A stretch of DNA of 64,000 nucleotides from Konateibacter massiliensis (GCF_900184995.1 NZ_LT860097.1:235214-299213), one strand, 5' to 3'; numbered from the stretch's first letter, positions 1-10,124 are shown. Numbers and translations are program-made. Notes: a model not told the origin generated them from the sequence alone.

Positions 1-14
1 TGAGAAAGGATACC

Positions 15-689
15 GTGAGAAGCCTGAAAAATATGAAGGCGTTGGCGGTCATAACATTGTTTACACTGATTATCACCCTTTTGATGCTGTTTATACTGAA
101 CAATCTGTTCAATATGAATATATCCCTTGGATTTAGTGTTGCGGTGCTGGCGGGTGCGGTGGCATCAACGGCAATTTTTATAAAAATCAGATACAGTATT
201 GTGGAGCTGAGAAAATATGAGTTGAAAATTAACCGTGCCATCGGGCTTTTGAACAGCACCAAGATAAGATATGTAAATTCTACAAACGCATTGGATTCCA
301 TTTATGACAAATATAATGTGGGAAGCGCAAGAGAGCTTGCCTTTTTATGGGAGCAGTATTTGAGTGCGAAAGCAGAGAGTCAAAGATATAAGATGAATAC
401 TTCTGATTTGGACTACCACAACAGACAGCTTACCAATATTTTGACGCGCTATAAGATTAATACCCCGTCCTTCTGGGTACACCATGCATTGGCGCTCGTT
501 GACAATATTGAGATGATTGAGACAAGGCATAACTTGATTGTAAGACGCCAGAACCTCCGAAAGAGAGTGGAATATAATACAGAGATTATCAAAAAAGTGA
601 AAAATGATATCACGAAGATTGCTGCCGATAATCCTGAATATATGGATGAAATCGTTTCTGTAATTAAGCCGGTAGAGGATATTGAATAA
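15..689 (+). CDS. membrane-anchored coiled-coil protein of unknown function
   Basis: I do not recognise this 224-residue protein. The N-terminus has two hydrophobic segments, at about residues 8-30 and 36-56, separated by a short polar turn. The rest is a charged, probably helical and coiled-coil cytoplasmic region rich in Lys, Arg, Glu and Asn. I chose the GTG at 15 because an AAAGGA ribosome site lies five bases upstream; the ATG at 33 is the alternative. The window opens with a TGA, which may be the stop of an upstream gene in the same operon. There is no clear terminator after it, and the purC promoter follows. Shape and composition say membrane-associated structural or scaffold protein, nothing more. 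Confidence 0.6.
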   Translation: MRSLKNMKALAVITLFTLIITLLMLFILNNLFNMNISLGFSVAVLAGAVASTAIFIKIRYSIVELRKYELKINRAIGLLNSTKIRYVNSTNALDSIYDKYNVGSARELAFLWEQYLSAKAESQRYKMNTSDLDYHNRQLTNILTRYKINTPSFWVHHALALVDNIEMIETRHNLIVRRQNLRKRVEYNTEIIKKVKNDITKIAADNPEYMDEIVSVIKPVEDIE

Positions 690-767
690 AGGTTACGATT
701 AGCACAAGTTATAAGTATTGCTTAATAATTCTAATAACATATAATCCCCATTAATAAAGATATCATA

Positions 768-796
768 TTGCTTTTGAAAATGCATTATATTATAAT
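768..796 (+). promoter_or_regulatory. candidate sigma-A promoter for purC-purF-purB
   Basis: A TTGCTT at 768-773 is separated by 17 bases from a perfect TATAAT at 791-796, about 85 bases upstream of purC. The leader between them shows no purine-riboswitch core. Seen in sequence; activity is inferred. Confidence 0.55.
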
Positions 797-882
797 GCTA
801 GATGAGAGCATAATCTCATTTTAAAACAGGTAAACTTAACAATAATGAAATTGATATTCCAAGAAGGACAGGTGGCGGACCA

Positions 883-1590
883 ATGAAAAAATTAGAAATG
901 CTTTACGAAGGAAAGGCAAAAAGAGTTTATTCAACCGATGTGGAAGATGTGGTTATCGTTGATTACAAGGATGATGCAACAGCATTTAACGGCTTGAAAA
1001 AAGGAACGATTACAGGTAAAGGTGTAGTAAACAACAAAATGACCAATCATCTTTTTGCTTTATTAGAAAAGGAAGGCATTCCGACTCATTTGGTAGAGGA
1101 ATTAAGCGACCGGGAAACTGCGGTAAAGAAGGTGGAGATTGTTCCCCTTGAGGTAATCGTGAGAAACGTTGCGGCAGGCAGCTTTTCCAAGAAGCTTGGC
1201 ATTGAAGAGGGAAGAAAACTGCTCTCCCCTACCTTGGAATTCAGCTATAAAAATGACGACCTCGGCGATCCGTTTATCAACGACTATTATGCGTTGGCAC
1301 TCGGACTTGCAACGCAGGAGGAAATTGACACAATCACAGAGCTTGTATTTAAGGTAAACAGCTTTTTATGTAAATATTTTGAAGAACATAAGATGAAACT
1401 GATTGATTTCAAAGTGGAATTTGGAAGATACAAGGGACAGATTGTCCTTGCCGATGAAATTTCACCGGATACATGTAGATTATGGGATTTAGACACAAAT
1501 GAGAAATTGGACAAGGATCGTTTCAGAAGAGATATGGGCAATGTGGAAGATGCCTATCAGGAAGTGTTTAAACGCCTTGGCATCCAGTAA
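883..1590 (+). CDS. purC: phosphoribosylaminoimidazole-succinocarboxamide synthase
   Basis: SAICAR synthetase joins CAIR and aspartate using ATP in de novo purine synthesis, in the cytoplasm. At 235 residues it has the standard single-domain bacterial length. The N-terminus shows the family's nucleotide-binding start ([12 protein letters not shown]) followed by the [11 protein letters not shown] block. Further on are [14 protein letters not shown] and, near residue 190, a [15 protein letters not shown] segment, all typical of PurC. The ATG at 883 is preceded by an AGGTGG site. It is the first gene of a purC-purF-purB run with gaps of 43 and 29 bases, so the three are probably one transcript from the promoter at 768-796. 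Confidence 0.96.
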   Translation: MKKLEMLYEGKAKRVYSTDVEDVVIVDYKDDATAFNGLKKGTITGKGVVNNKMTNHLFALLEKEGIPTHLVEELSDRETAVKKVEIVPLEVIVRNVAAGSFSKKLGIEEGRKLLSPTLEFSYKNDDLGDPFINDYYALALGLATQEEIDTITELVFKVNSFLCKYFEEHKMKLIDFKVEFGRYKGQIVLADEISPDTCRLWDLDTNEKLDKDRFRRDMGNVEDAYQEVFKRLGIQ

Positions 1591-1633
1591 TGAGTGATAC
1601 AGGCTAACCACTACATGTTAGAAAGGAAATTCA

Positions 1634-3079
1634 ATGAGTAATAATATGCATGAGCAGTATGATATAACAGACGAACTGCATGAGGAGTGTGGCGTCTTTG
1701 GAATGTATGATTTTGACGGAAATGATGTTACCTCCAGTATCTATTATGGCTTGTTTGCCTTGCAACATAGAGGGCAGGAAAGCTGCGGTATTGCAGTGAG
1801 TGAGACGAGCGGTCCGAAGGGAAAGGTAAGCTCGATTAAAGGCATGGGTCTGGTAAATGAGGTGTTTACCCTGGAGAGTCTGGATACCATGAAGGGTGAT
1901 ATCGGTGTGGGACATGTTCGTTACTCCACAGCAGGCAGCAGTACGAGAGAGAATGCGCAGCCATTGGTACTCAACTATGTAAAGGGTACGCTTGCATTGG
2001 CGCATAACGGAAACTTGATTAATGCACCCCAGCTTAGACATGAGCTAGAGTATACCGGAGCCATTTTCCAGACGACGATTGATTCCGAGGTAATCGCTTA
2101 TCATATCGCAAGAGAGCGTCTGAATACAAAATCTGTTGAGGATGCGGTTGTCCGCGCTATGAGAAAAATCCAGGGTGCGTATTCACTCGTAGTTATGAGT
2201 CCGAGAAAATTAATCGGAGCAAGAGACCCATACGGCTTTAAGCCTCTGTGTATCGGAAAGAGAGATAATGCCTATATCATTACTTCCGAGACATGCGCAC
2301 TTGAGACTGTGGATGCAGAGTTTATAAGAGATGTATTGCCGGGAGAGGTTGTGACAATCACACCGGAAGGAATTTTCTCTGACACAAGCATGTGCAAGCC
2401 AAAGGAAAAAGAAGGAAGATGCATTTTTGAATATATATATTTTGCAAGACCCGACAGCCACATTGACGGAGTGAGCGTATATCAATCCAGAATTTTGGCA
2501 GGAAAGTATCTGGCAATGGATTCGCCTGTGGAGGCTGATTTGGTAGTCGGTGTTCCTGAGTCAGGAAATGCGGCAGCGCTTGGCTATTCTTTACAGTCGG
2601 GTATTCCATACGGAACTGCCTTTATAAAGAATGGTTATGTAGGCAGAACCTTTATTAAACCAAAGCAGAGTAATCGTGAATCCAGCGTAAGAATTAAGCT
2701 GAATGTTTTGGCAGAGGCGGTAAAGGGAAAGAGAGTTGTCATGATAGATGACTCCATCGTGCGCGGAACGACAAGCGACCGTATTGTCGGAATGCTCAAG
2801 GAAGCCGGCGCGAAGGAAGTTCATGTCAGAATAAGTTCCCCGCCGTTTTTATATCCTTGCTATTTCGGAACGGATATTCCAAGCAGGGAGCAATTGATTG
2901 CTTACAACAGATCAGTGGACGATATCAAAAAGGTAATCGGGGCGGACAGTCTTGCTTATTTGGAGCTAAATCGTCTTGGTGAGATGGTAGACCAGCTTCC
3001 GCATTGTACCGGCTGCTTTACCGGCAAATATCCGATGGAGCCTCCGACGGAGGATATCCGCGGAGAATATCAGGCTTAA
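1634..3079 (+). CDS. purF: amidophosphoribosyltransferase
   Basis: PurF makes phosphoribosylamine from PRPP and glutamine, the committed step of purine synthesis. The 481-residue protein has a class II glutaminase N-terminus. The catalytic cysteine is Cys19, within EECGVFG, so an 18-residue propeptide should be removed, as in the Bacillus type. The PRPP loop VVMIDDSIVRGTT sits near residue 370. Cysteines including the pair in CTGCF close to the C-terminus match the [4Fe-4S] cluster of the Gram-positive, oxygen-sensitive class. A GAAAGGA site precedes the ATG. It lies between purC and purB in one likely operon. Confidence 0.96.
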   Translation: MSNNMHEQYDITDELHEECGVFGMYDFDGNDVTSSIYYGLFALQHRGQESCGIAVSETSGPKGKVSSIKGMGLVNEVFTLESLDTMKGDIGVGHVRYSTAGSSTRENAQPLVLNYVKGTLALAHNGNLINAPQLRHELEYTGAIFQTTIDSEVIAYHIARERLNTKSVEDAVVRAMRKIQGAYSLVVMSPRKLIGARDPYGFKPLCIGKRDNAYIITSETCALETVDAEFIRDVLPGEVVTITPEGIFSDTSMCKPKEKEGRCIFEYIYFARPDSHIDGVSVYQSRILAGKYLAMDSPVEADLVVGVPESGNAAALGYSLQSGIPYGTAFIKNGYVGRTFIKPKQSNRESSVRIKLNVLAEAVKGKRVVMIDDSIVRGTTSDRIVGMLKEAGAKEVHVRISSPPFLYPCYFGTDIPSREQLIAYNRSVDDIKKVIGADSLAYLELNRLGEMVDQLPHCTGCFTGKYPMEPPTEDIRGEYQA

Positions 3080-3108
3080 TGTTGTAAAATACCAAAAGGA
3101 GAAAAAGT

Positions 3109-4539
3109 ATGACAGATAAATATCAAAGTCCGTTGTCGGAGAGATATGCAAGCAAAGAGATGCAGTATATATTTTCGCCGGATATGAAGTTTCGCACATG
3201 GAGAAGATTGTGGATTGCACTGGCAGAGACAGAGAAGGAATTAGGGCTTAACATAACCGAGGAGCAGATTGAGGAGTTAAAGGCACATAAGGACGATATC
3301 AATTATGACGTGGCAAAGGAAAGAGAAGCCTTAGTTCGACATGACGTTATGTCACATGTGTATGCTTACGGTGTACAGTGCCCGAAAGCAAAAGGAATCA
3401 TCCACTTGGGTGCAACCTCTTGCTATGTTGGCGACAATACAGATATCATTGTGATGGCGGAGGCATTAAAGCTTGTAAAGACAAAACTTGTCAACGTAAT
3501 CGCACAGCTTGCTTCTTTTGCCGACGAGTACAAGGCAATGCCGACGCTTGCTTTTACCCATTTTCAGCCGGCACAGCCGACCACAGTGGGAAAGAGAGCA
3601 ACTCTTTGGCTTCAGGAATTTATGATGGATTTAGAGGATTTGGACTATGTTCTGGAAAGCCTAAAGCTGCTTGGCTCTAAGGGAACGACGGGTACGCAGG
3701 CAAGCTTTTTGGAACTGTTTGACGGCGACCATGAGACGATTGAGAAAATTGACGGAATGATAGCAAAGAAGCTTGGCTTTGAGGAATGCTATGCAGTGTC
3801 CGGTCAGACATATTCTCGTAAGGTGGATACAAGAGTACTCAATATTTTAGCAGGAATCGCTGCCAGCGCTCATAAGATGTCAAACGACATCCGTTTGTTA
3901 CAGCACTTAAAGGAAATAGAAGAGCCGTTTGAAAAAAATCAGATAGGTTCCTCTGCGATGGCATATAAGAGAAACCCGATGAGAAGTGAAAGAATTGCTT
4001 CCCTCTCTCGTTACGTTATGGTGGATGCTTTAAATCCTGCAATTACCTCTGCGACACAGTGGTTTGAGAGAACACTTGACGATTCAGCAAACAAGAGACT
4101 GAGTATTCCGGAAGGTTTTCTGGCAATCGATGGAATCTTGGACCTCTGCTTAAACGTGGTGGACGGCTTGGTCGTTTATCCGAAGGTTATCGAGAAGCGT
4201 CTTCGTTCCGAACTTCCGTTTATGGCAACCGAAAATATTATGATGGATGCAGTAAAAGCGGGAGGCGACAGACAGGAGCTTCACGAGAGAATCAGAGAGC
4301 TGTCGATGGAGGCAGGAAAGAATGTCAAGGTAAACGGGCTGGAAAACAATCTGCTGGAATTAATTGCGAATGACCCGGCATTTAACATGAGCCTTGAGGA
4401 TTTGGAGAAGTCAATGGATCCGTCAAAATACACGGGACGTTCCAAAGAACAGGTGGATACCTTCCTGAAAAACGTCGTAAATCCAGTGTTAAAGGCGAAT
4501 GAAGAACTGCTTGGATTGAAGGCGGAGATTAACGTTTAA
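3109..4539 (+). CDS. purB: adenylosuccinate lyase
   Basis: PurB removes fumarate from SAICAR and from adenylosuccinate, serving both the main purine pathway and the AMP branch. The 476-residue length matches the longer lyase form. The fumarase/aspartase-superfamily signature GSSAMAYKRNP lies near residue 283, and the upstream TFAHFQPAQPTTVG-like histidine loop and the SGQTYSRK segment are present. An AAAAGGAGAA site lies just before the ATG at 3109. It is the last gene of the purC-purF-purB transcript and ends at a strong hairpin shared with the convergent chemotaxis gene. AMP-branch partner purA lies 3 kb downstream in its own unit. Confidence 0.95.
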   Translation: MTDKYQSPLSERYASKEMQYIFSPDMKFRTWRRLWIALAETEKELGLNITEEQIEELKAHKDDINYDVAKEREALVRHDVMSHVYAYGVQCPKAKGIIHLGATSCYVGDNTDIIVMAEALKLVKTKLVNVIAQLASFADEYKAMPTLAFTHFQPAQPTTVGKRATLWLQEFMMDLEDLDYVLESLKLLGSKGTTGTQASFLELFDGDHETIEKIDGMIAKKLGFEECYAVSGQTYSRKVDTRVLNILAGIAASAHKMSNDIRLLQHLKEIEEPFEKNQIGSSAMAYKRNPMRSERIASLSRYVMVDALNPAITSATQWFERTLDDSANKRLSIPEGFLAIDGILDLCLNVVDGLVVYPKVIEKRLRSELPFMATENIMMDAVKAGGDRQELHERIRELSMEAGKNVKVNGLENNLLELIANDPAFNMSLEDLEKSMDPSKYTGRSKEQVDTFLKNVVNPVLKANEELLGLKAEINV

Positions 4540-4571
4540 TAGGAATTTGGGAGAAGGTTCCTATCATATAA

Positions 4572-4614
4572 AAAAAGAATGGACACACATCACATTTGTG
4601 TGTCCATTCTTTTT
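4572..4614. terminator. bidirectional terminator between purB and the chemotaxis receptor gene
   Basis: Perfect 18-base arms (4572-4589 and 4597-4614) around a 7-base loop. The arms begin and end in A/T runs, so the hairpin has a U-tract when read from either side. It sits between two convergent genes. Confidence 0.9.
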
Positions 4615-4621
4615 AGATTTA

Positions 4622-6391
4622 TTATTTATCAAAAACTATCTCATTTGCAATTTGCTCTCTGTTAATACGGAACTGTTTTGTATTGGCAGCGAGCTCCTCA
4701 GAAAGTGTAACAATATCATCCGTGGCAACGGTGCAATCCATAACAATTTTACTGAGTTCAATCATGGAAGCAGATGTTTCTTCTGTGCTGGCAGCATTTT
4801 CCTGTGCAATAGCGGCAAGGTTTTCCACGCTGGCGAGTACATTCTCTTTCATGTCGGCAAGATGGTCAATCTCAGAGGTTATTTTATCGATAGCGGAGCC
4901 AACCTCTGTAATCTCGTCATTTAGGGAGGAGAACATTTCTCTTGTATTGTCAATCTTTTCATTCTGTTCCACAATAATCGTGGCAACGTCATTCATTGTA
5001 CTTACGCTTGTATTAGAGTTCGTGATTAAGGTATCTACAATCGTTGCAATCTTGTTAGCGGATTCTCTAGATTGGTCTGCCAGAACCCTGATTTCTTCAG
5101 CAACAACAGCAAATCCTCGGCCGTGTTCCCCGGCTCTTGCAGCTTCAATGCTGGCATTTAAAGAGAGCAGGTTTGTCTGGCTTGCAATATCCGCAATCAA
5201 ATCGGTAGCCGCCTGAATCTCAAGTGCAGATGCGTTGGTCACATTTGTCTGCTCATGGACAATGTCGACAGACTGTTTTGTTTTCTGACTGATTTGCAAC
5301 AAGGAAGAGAGTGTCTCGTTGGCGGAGTTGTTAAGCTCTGCTACTTTCCTTGAACTGGCAGCCAAAATTTCTACATTTGAATAGGTGAGGTCAATCGCTT
5401 TTCCGATATTTACAACCTCATTGTTCGCATTCTGAGTCTCATTTGCCTGAGAGGTAGCTCCGTTTGCGATTTCATCGACAGCGGTATTGATATTATCAAT
5501 TGAATCGCTGATGGAAGCAAAAGAATCCTTGAATCTCTGAGAAAAATCAGCTAAAGATTCTGAGCTGGTCAGTATGTTATGTAAGATACCGGTAAATGAT
5601 TGTATCATAGTCTGTACCGAGCGTGCAATGTCGCCGACTTCATCGGTACGGTTAATAAGTTTATTTTGTACGTCCACATCAAGCTCGCCCTTTGCAACCT
5701 TGTCCACCTGACCTACAACACCTCCGATTGCCTTTGCGATAAGTCTTATAAAGAATGCGCATAGCAGCAAGGACAGAATTAAAATAATAACAACAAGAAT
5801 AAGATTTTGTGTAACGCTTGACTCTATTGCGCTAATTGCAGTAGTTCTCGGAATACCTGAGAAAAGCATACCGATAATCTGATTTGAGCTTGAATAGAGC
5901 GGAATATAGTATCCACAATAAGCTGTGTTATTTACTGTAATATTTGTGGTAAAATAGGTTTCACCATTTTCCAGTACTGCCTTTACTACCTTCGGATCTG
6001 CTGTTGTTCCGATATTTCGGGTTCCGTCGGCACTCTTTACACTGGTTGCAACGCGCGTATCACCGATAAAAATGGTTGTATCGACATTTGTGTTTGTCTT
6101 AAATGTATCCATATCGGTTAAAACACTGGTGATATCGGTGGTACCTTTGTAAAGAATATTGTTTGTGTAAGAAACATCACCGTCTCCATAGGAAGAAAGA
6201 ATAGAATCTAAATGGTAAACACCTGTATTTAGCTCATTCTTTATCAACTGATTGGAAAGACTGGTCATTTTGGTAGTGCTTGACACAATCAAGACTACGG
6301 ATTGCAGCACAAGAGGAAATACAATAATCAGCAACATTTTGGCGATGAGTTTGATTCCCTTACGCTGATTTTGCGTGACTTTTTCGTTCAT
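4622..6391 (-). CDS. methyl-accepting chemotaxis protein with extracytoplasmic Cache-like sensor
   Basis: Transmembrane chemoreceptor, 589 residues from the ATG at 6391, which has a GAAGGAG site nine bases upstream; an upstream in-frame start at 6412 is less likely. Layout: short cytoplasmic start, TM1 near residues 15-37, a single-Cache-like sensor domain of about 150 residues, TM2 near 200-222, HAMP, then the long helical signalling domain with the conserved hairpin tip ([19 protein letters not shown]). The ligand is unknown. No C-terminal CheR-tethering pentapeptide is seen. It converges on purB, and a candidate promoter lies upstream of the start. It should report to CheA/CheW encoded elsewhere. 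Confidence 0.92.
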   Translation of the reverse strand: MNEKVTQNQRKGIKLIAKMLLIIVFPLVLQSVVLIVSSTTKMTSLSNQLIKNELNTGVYHLDSILSSYGDGDVSYTNNILYKGTTDITSVLTDMDTFKTNTNVDTTIFIGDTRVATSVKSADGTRNIGTTADPKVVKAVLENGETYFTTNITVNNTAYCGYYIPLYSSSNQIIGMLFSGIPRTTAISAIESSVTQNLILVVIILILSLLLCAFFIRLIAKAIGGVVGQVDKVAKGELDVDVQNKLINRTDEVGDIARSVQTMIQSFTGILHNILTSSESLADFSQRFKDSFASISDSIDNINTAVDEIANGATSQANETQNANNEVVNIGKAIDLTYSNVEILAASSRKVAELNNSANETLSSLLQISQKTKQSVDIVHEQTNVTNASALEIQAATDLIADIASQTNLLSLNASIEAARAGEHGRGFAVVAEEIRVLADQSRESANKIATIVDTLITNSNTSVSTMNDVATIIVEQNEKIDNTREMFSSLNDEITEVGSAIDKITSEIDHLADMKENVLASVENLAAIAQENAASTEETSASMIELSKIVMDCTVATDDIVTLSEELAANTKQFRINREQIANEIVFDK

Positions 6392-6438
6392 AACATTAGC
6401 TCCTTCTAGCACTTTGATTCTGTGATACTTAGTGCACT

Positions 6439-6468
6439 ATAATACGTGATTATATCAATATTCGACAA
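6439..6468 (-). promoter_or_regulatory. candidate promoter for the chemotaxis receptor
   Basis: On the minus strand TTGTCG (6463-6468) and TATTAT (6439-6444) are 18 bases apart, about 50 bases upstream of the start at 6391. Weak match to sigma-A. Confidence 0.35.
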
Positions 6469-6618
6469 AACATTCAATTAAAATTGTATAAAATTAAATT
6501 TGTTTAGTAGTATACTTGGAATATTATGAATGGCATGGTTGAACTGTAACATTCATTCCGATTGAAAAAAATGGTCAGTTATGCAATAATGAAGGAAAGA
6601 AGGGGGAAGTACACGGAT

Positions 6619-7503
6619 ATGGATATTAATTTAGATTATTATAAAATATTTTACTATGTGGGACGATTTCAAAGTATCTCAAAGGCAGCAGAGCAGCTTT
6701 CAATCTCACAGCCGGCAGTCAGTCAGTCCGTCAAGCAATTAGAGCAGATGTTAAATGTGGCGCTTTTTGTGAGAACGGCGAAGGGGGTAAGATTTACATC
6801 AGAGGGTGAGGTTCTCTTTTCCTACATTAAAAGAGGGTATGAAACGATTGTTTTAGGGGAAAATAAGGTGAAAGAAATGCAGAACCTTCAATATGGGGAA
6901 ATTCGCATCGGTGCCAGTGATATGACGCTTAAATTTTATTTACTTCCTATTTTAGAGAGATTTCATGAGCTGTATCCCAAGATTAAAGTGACCGTGACCA
7001 ATGCGCCTACCCCCGAAACGCTAAACTTTTTGCAGGATGGAAGAATTGACTTTGGCGTCGTGAGCTCTCCGTTTTCCGCCAAAAACGGAATTTTGGTAAA
7101 AGAGGTAAAGGAGATTAAGGACAGTTTTGTGGCAGGTTCCAAATTTGATTATTTAAAGGACAAGGTGTTGGACTACAAGGAGCTGGAGAAGCTTCCGATT
7201 ATCTGTCTGGAGGGAATTACAAGTACCAGAACCTATGTAGATTCCTATCTGGCGGGGAAAAATGTGGTTTTAAGCCCGGAATTTGAGCTTGCGACAAGTG
7301 AAATGATTGTACAGTTTGCTCTTCGAAACTTAGGCGTTGCAAGTGTGGTACAAGATTTTGCTGTAAAATATATAAAAAGCGGTGAGCTGATTGAATTGAA
7401 ATTTAAGGAAGAGCTTCCTGCCAGAAACTTTTGTCTTGTGATGGCAGAAAACAATCCGCTTTCCTCCGCGGCACAGAAGTTTATGGACATGGTAGAGATA
7501 TAA
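6619..7503 (+). CDS. LysR-family transcriptional regulator
   Basis: DNA-binding regulator of about 294 residues. The N-terminal winged helix-turn-helix is clear (YYKIFYYVGRFQSISKAAE, then SISQPAVSQSVKQLEQ), followed by a LysR-type effector-binding domain from about residue 90. I placed the start at the ATG at 6619, where LysR proteins normally begin; it has an AAGGGGG stretch upstream. In-frame ATGs at 6571 and 6589 and a TTG at 6562 are alternatives. It is transcribed divergently from the chemotaxis receptor and lies 130 bases before purA. LysR proteins usually act on a divergent neighbour, but no operator or ligand can be read here. Confidence 0.88.
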   Translation: MDINLDYYKIFYYVGRFQSISKAAEQLSISQPAVSQSVKQLEQMLNVALFVRTAKGVRFTSEGEVLFSYIKRGYETIVLGENKVKEMQNLQYGEIRIGASDMTLKFYLLPILERFHELYPKIKVTVTNAPTPETLNFLQDGRIDFGVVSSPFSAKNGILVKEVKEIKDSFVAGSKFDYLKDKVLDYKELEKLPIICLEGITSTRTYVDSYLAGKNVVLSPEFELATSEMIVQFALRNLGVASVVQDFAVKYIKSGELIELKFKEELPARNFCLVMAENNPLSSAAQKFMDMVEI

Positions 7504-7635
7504 TTACAGGTTATATATAATATAAAAGATATTGATTTTACTTATGGTGAAAAATGTAGTATACTAGGGAAGTGTGAGAGCGAAAGAACTCTTATATACG
7601 CAGTGATAGAAAAGAAACCGACAGGAGGATTCAGT

Positions 7636-8916
7636 ATGGTTAAAGCAGTAGTTGGAGCAAATTGGGGAGACGAGGGCAAAGGTAAGATTACCGATATGCT
7701 TGCAAAGGAAACTGATATTATCGTAAGATTTCAGGGAGGAGCAAATGCAGGTCATACAATCGTAAATGACTATGGTAAATTTGCATTGCACACACTTCCG
7801 TCAGGAGTATTTTATGAGCATACAACAAGTGTAATCGGAAACGGTGTGGCACTCAATATACCGCTGTTGTTCAAGGAAATCCAAGGCATTGTAGAGCGAG
7901 GCGTTCCGGCACCTACGATACTTGTATCTGACCGTGCACAAATTGTAATGCCATATCACATCCTCTTTGATCAATATGAAGAAGAGAGACTGGGCGGAAA
8001 ATCCTTTGGCTCAACAAAATCAGGAATTGCGCCGTTTTATTCTGATAAATATGCAAAGATCGGTTTCCAGGTAAGCGAATTGTTTGACGAGGAAGCGTTA
8101 AAAGAAAAGCTCGAGCAGGTTTGTGAAACGAAGAACATTATGTTGGAGCATTTGTATCACAAACCGGCATTGGATACGAAAGAATTATTTGATGAGTTAA
8201 TGAAATATAAAGAGATGGTAGCACCTTATGTATGCGATGTTTCCTTATATTTATGGAATGCAATAAAAGAAGGAAAAAATATTTTGTTAGAAGGACAGCT
8301 AGGCTCCTTGAAGGACCCGGATCACGGAATATATCCGATGGTTACCTCCTCCTCCACATTGGCAGCGTACGGGGCAATCGGAGCAGGCATCCCTCCGTAT
8401 GAGATTAAAGAGGTTGTCACAGTATGCAAGGCATATTCCAGTGCAGTCGGCGCAGGTGCTTTTGTCAGCGAAATATTTGGCGACGAGGCAGATGAACTTA
8501 GAAAACGCGGCGGTGACGGCGGCGAGTACGGTGCAACAACAGGGCGTCCAAGACGTATGGGATGGTTTGATGTGGTGGCTTCCAAGTATGGCTGTAGAAT
8601 TCAAGGAACGACGGATGTAGCATTTACCGTAGTGGACGTATTGGGCTACTTGGATGAAATTCCGGTGTGTACAGCTTATGAGATTGACGGCAAGGTGACA
8701 ACGGAATTCCCGACAACAGGGCTTCTTGAGAAGGCAAAACCGGTTATCGAAGTACTTCCGGGCTGGAAAACCGATATCCGCGGTATCAAAAAGTATGAAG
8801 ATTTACCGGAGAATTGCAGAAAATATATTGAGTTTATCGAAGAAAAAATCGGTTTCCCGATTACGCTTGTATCAAACGGACCGGGAAGAGACGACATTAT
8901 TTATAGAAATAAATAA
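7636..8916 (+). CDS. purA: adenylosuccinate synthetase
   Basis: PurA joins IMP and aspartate with GTP to give adenylosuccinate, the first step of the AMP branch. The start is the ATG at 7636, set by an AGGAGG site seven bases upstream. This gives 426 residues, the usual length; the open frame extends 11 codons further upstream. The N-terminal GTP-binding loop WGDEGKGK lies near residue 10, followed by QGGANAGHTI and later STKSGIAPFYSDK and the VLEGQLG-like loop (here LLEGQLGSLKDPDHG). It is monocistronic, with its own terminator. With purB it completes IMP to AMP. Confidence 0.96.
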   Translation: MVKAVVGANWGDEGKGKITDMLAKETDIIVRFQGGANAGHTIVNDYGKFALHTLPSGVFYEHTTSVIGNGVALNIPLLFKEIQGIVERGVPAPTILVSDRAQIVMPYHILFDQYEEERLGGKSFGSTKSGIAPFYSDKYAKIGFQVSELFDEEALKEKLEQVCETKNIMLEHLYHKPALDTKELFDELMKYKEMVAPYVCDVSLYLWNAIKEGKNILLEGQLGSLKDPDHGIYPMVTSSSTLAAYGAIGAGIPPYEIKEVVTVCKAYSSAVGAGAFVSEIFGDEADELRKRGGDGGEYGATTGRPRRMGWFDVVASKYGCRIQGTTDVAFTVVDVLGYLDEIPVCTAYEIDGKVTTEFPTTGLLEKAKPVIEVLPGWKTDIRGIKKYEDLPENCRKYIEFIEEKIGFPITLVSNGPGRDDIIYRNK

Positions 8917-8933
8917 TAGGAATGAATCAAAAT

Positions 8934-8963
8934 AAAATCACCTGCCAAACGGCGGGTGATTTT
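8934..8963 (+). terminator. intrinsic terminator of purA
   Basis: Arms AAAATCACCTGCC and GGCGGGTGATTTT (one wobble pair) around a 4-base loop, ending in a short T-run. Confidence 0.85.
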
Positions 8964-9164
8964 ACTGTGTCAGGGGTATTATCACAAACCTTTCAGGAAT
9001 TTTAATAAAATCGTCAAAAGTTGGACACGAAGTTTTCATATATTTTGCTTATAATAAAAACTAAGATATGAAGAAAAATATAAAAAATAGACAATATTGG
9101 AATAAATGGTGGAAGACTTGAATAAAATGTATCTTGTCGGAAGATATTTTCAGAGATGACATAA

Positions 9165-9288
9165 GGTTACGATTCACTGGGCAGTATCCCGCGAAGTCAA
9201 AATTGTGTTTATACAATTTTGCGAGGGCAGCAAGCGCCAAATCACATTTTAGGTGATTTGTGTGCATCATGTTGCGGTGAACACCGCA
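9165..9288. repeat. intergenic region with three perfect stem-loops
   Basis: The 413-base gap between purA and the next gene holds no credible coding frame. It contains three perfect hairpins in close succession: arms of 9 bases at 9198-9206/9213-9221, 8 bases at 9238-9245/9253-9260 and 7 bases at 9273-9279/9282-9288. A GGTTACGATT at its left edge (9165-9174) also occurs just after the first gene of the window (691-700). It could be a non-coding RNA, a long 5' leader or a dispersed structured repeat; I cannot tell which. Confidence 0.5.
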
Positions 9289-9329
9289 GGTGTAAACAGT
9301 AACACGATAAGTATGAATGGAGGCAATTT

Positions 9330-9974
9330 ATGAAGTATACCATGTATAATGAAGAAAACAATGTGATACAATACGATGAATATGATGCAATACGAGAAAA
9401 AATACAGGAAAAATATAAGCAGGAGGGAATAGAAACAGTAGTACGGAAAGTAAAATTTGTGGAAAATAAATATAAGACTTATCCCGCACAGGACATAGAG
9501 AATAAACCGTCTTTTAGTTTGTGTATGAGAATGGATGAAAATCGAACCTATTATTTAGAAAAGAAGAGCAGACAAAACGGTGTTACATATAAATCCTTTG
9601 TCAATCTCGAAAAAGAGGAATGTGAAAAGATATTAGCGCAGGACATCGAATGGATGAAGGATAATAAAAAGGCATTATTGAATGAGTTTTATTTATACCT
9701 GACGATTAATCACCTAAAGACAGCGACGGTTATGGAATACAAAAGAGTTGTGTATGATAAGCCTGGAAAGTTTTGTGTGGTATTTAACGAAGAGGTAAAA
9801 AGAGCGGTAGACCAATCCGCAAGTCTCTTAGATGAGGCAATCCAGATGTTTGACTGCTTAAGCTGTGATAAGGTTATCATGAGCTATAAGAAGATAATCA
9901 AAATTCCGCGTGCATTGAATAATATATTAAATATTTCAAACGAACCATCCTATGAGTTAGCATTTTCATTATAA
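9330..9974 (+). CDS. protein of unknown function
   Basis: A 214-residue soluble, charged protein I do not recognise. It has no signal peptide, membrane segment or clear motif. The N-terminal third is rich in Lys, Glu and Tyr and probably helical. Coding is supported by a GGAGG site 8 bases before the ATG, full-length codon structure and a strong terminator right after the stop. It follows the structured intergenic region at 9165-9288, so it may be preceded by a long folded leader. Function unknown. Confidence 0.65.
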   Translation: MKYTMYNEENNVIQYDEYDAIREKIQEKYKQEGIETVVRKVKFVENKYKTYPAQDIENKPSFSLCMRMDENRTYYLEKKSRQNGVTYKSFVNLEKEECEKILAQDIEWMKDNKKALLNEFYLYLTINHLKTATVMEYKRVVYDKPGKFCVVFNEEVKRAVDQSASLLDEAIQMFDCLSCDKVIMSYKKIIKIPRALNNILNISNEPSYELAFSL

Positions 9975-9982
9975 GGGTAAAG

Positions 9983-10025
9983 AAAAAGCCGGACGGCTCT
10001 TTTAAAAAGAGCTGACCGGCTTTTT
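9983..10025 (+). terminator. intrinsic terminator
   Basis: Long hairpin with AAAAAGCC and GGCTTTTT outer arms and an inner GGCTC/GAGCT stem; T-run at the 3' end. Confidence 0.85.
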
Positions 10026-10040
10026 ATTATAATAAAATAT

Positions 10041-10117
10041 TACGGGCACCTCGCAGGGAGGAAGTTGTTGCTTCGCAACCTGCTTGGGCGCGAAGTGTGA
10101 GCAACGCTCACACTTTT
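10041..10117. repeat. dispersed structured repeat, copy 1
   Basis: This stretch resembles 31206-31285: both have a GCACCTC.CAGGGAG start, AAGTTGTTGCT, a GCAAC loop closure, GGGCGCGAAG and a final hairpin with CACACTT. In this copy the last hairpin is perfect (10093-10102 with 10106-10115) and is followed by a T-run. It may therefore act as a terminator between the flanking genes. Confidence 0.55.
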
Positions 10118-10124
10118 TTATATT

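Noticed and set aside
690..882. Purine riboswitch before purC
   Set aside because: The paired loops and conserved TATA...CTAC-type core were not recognisable; only a promoter is visible.
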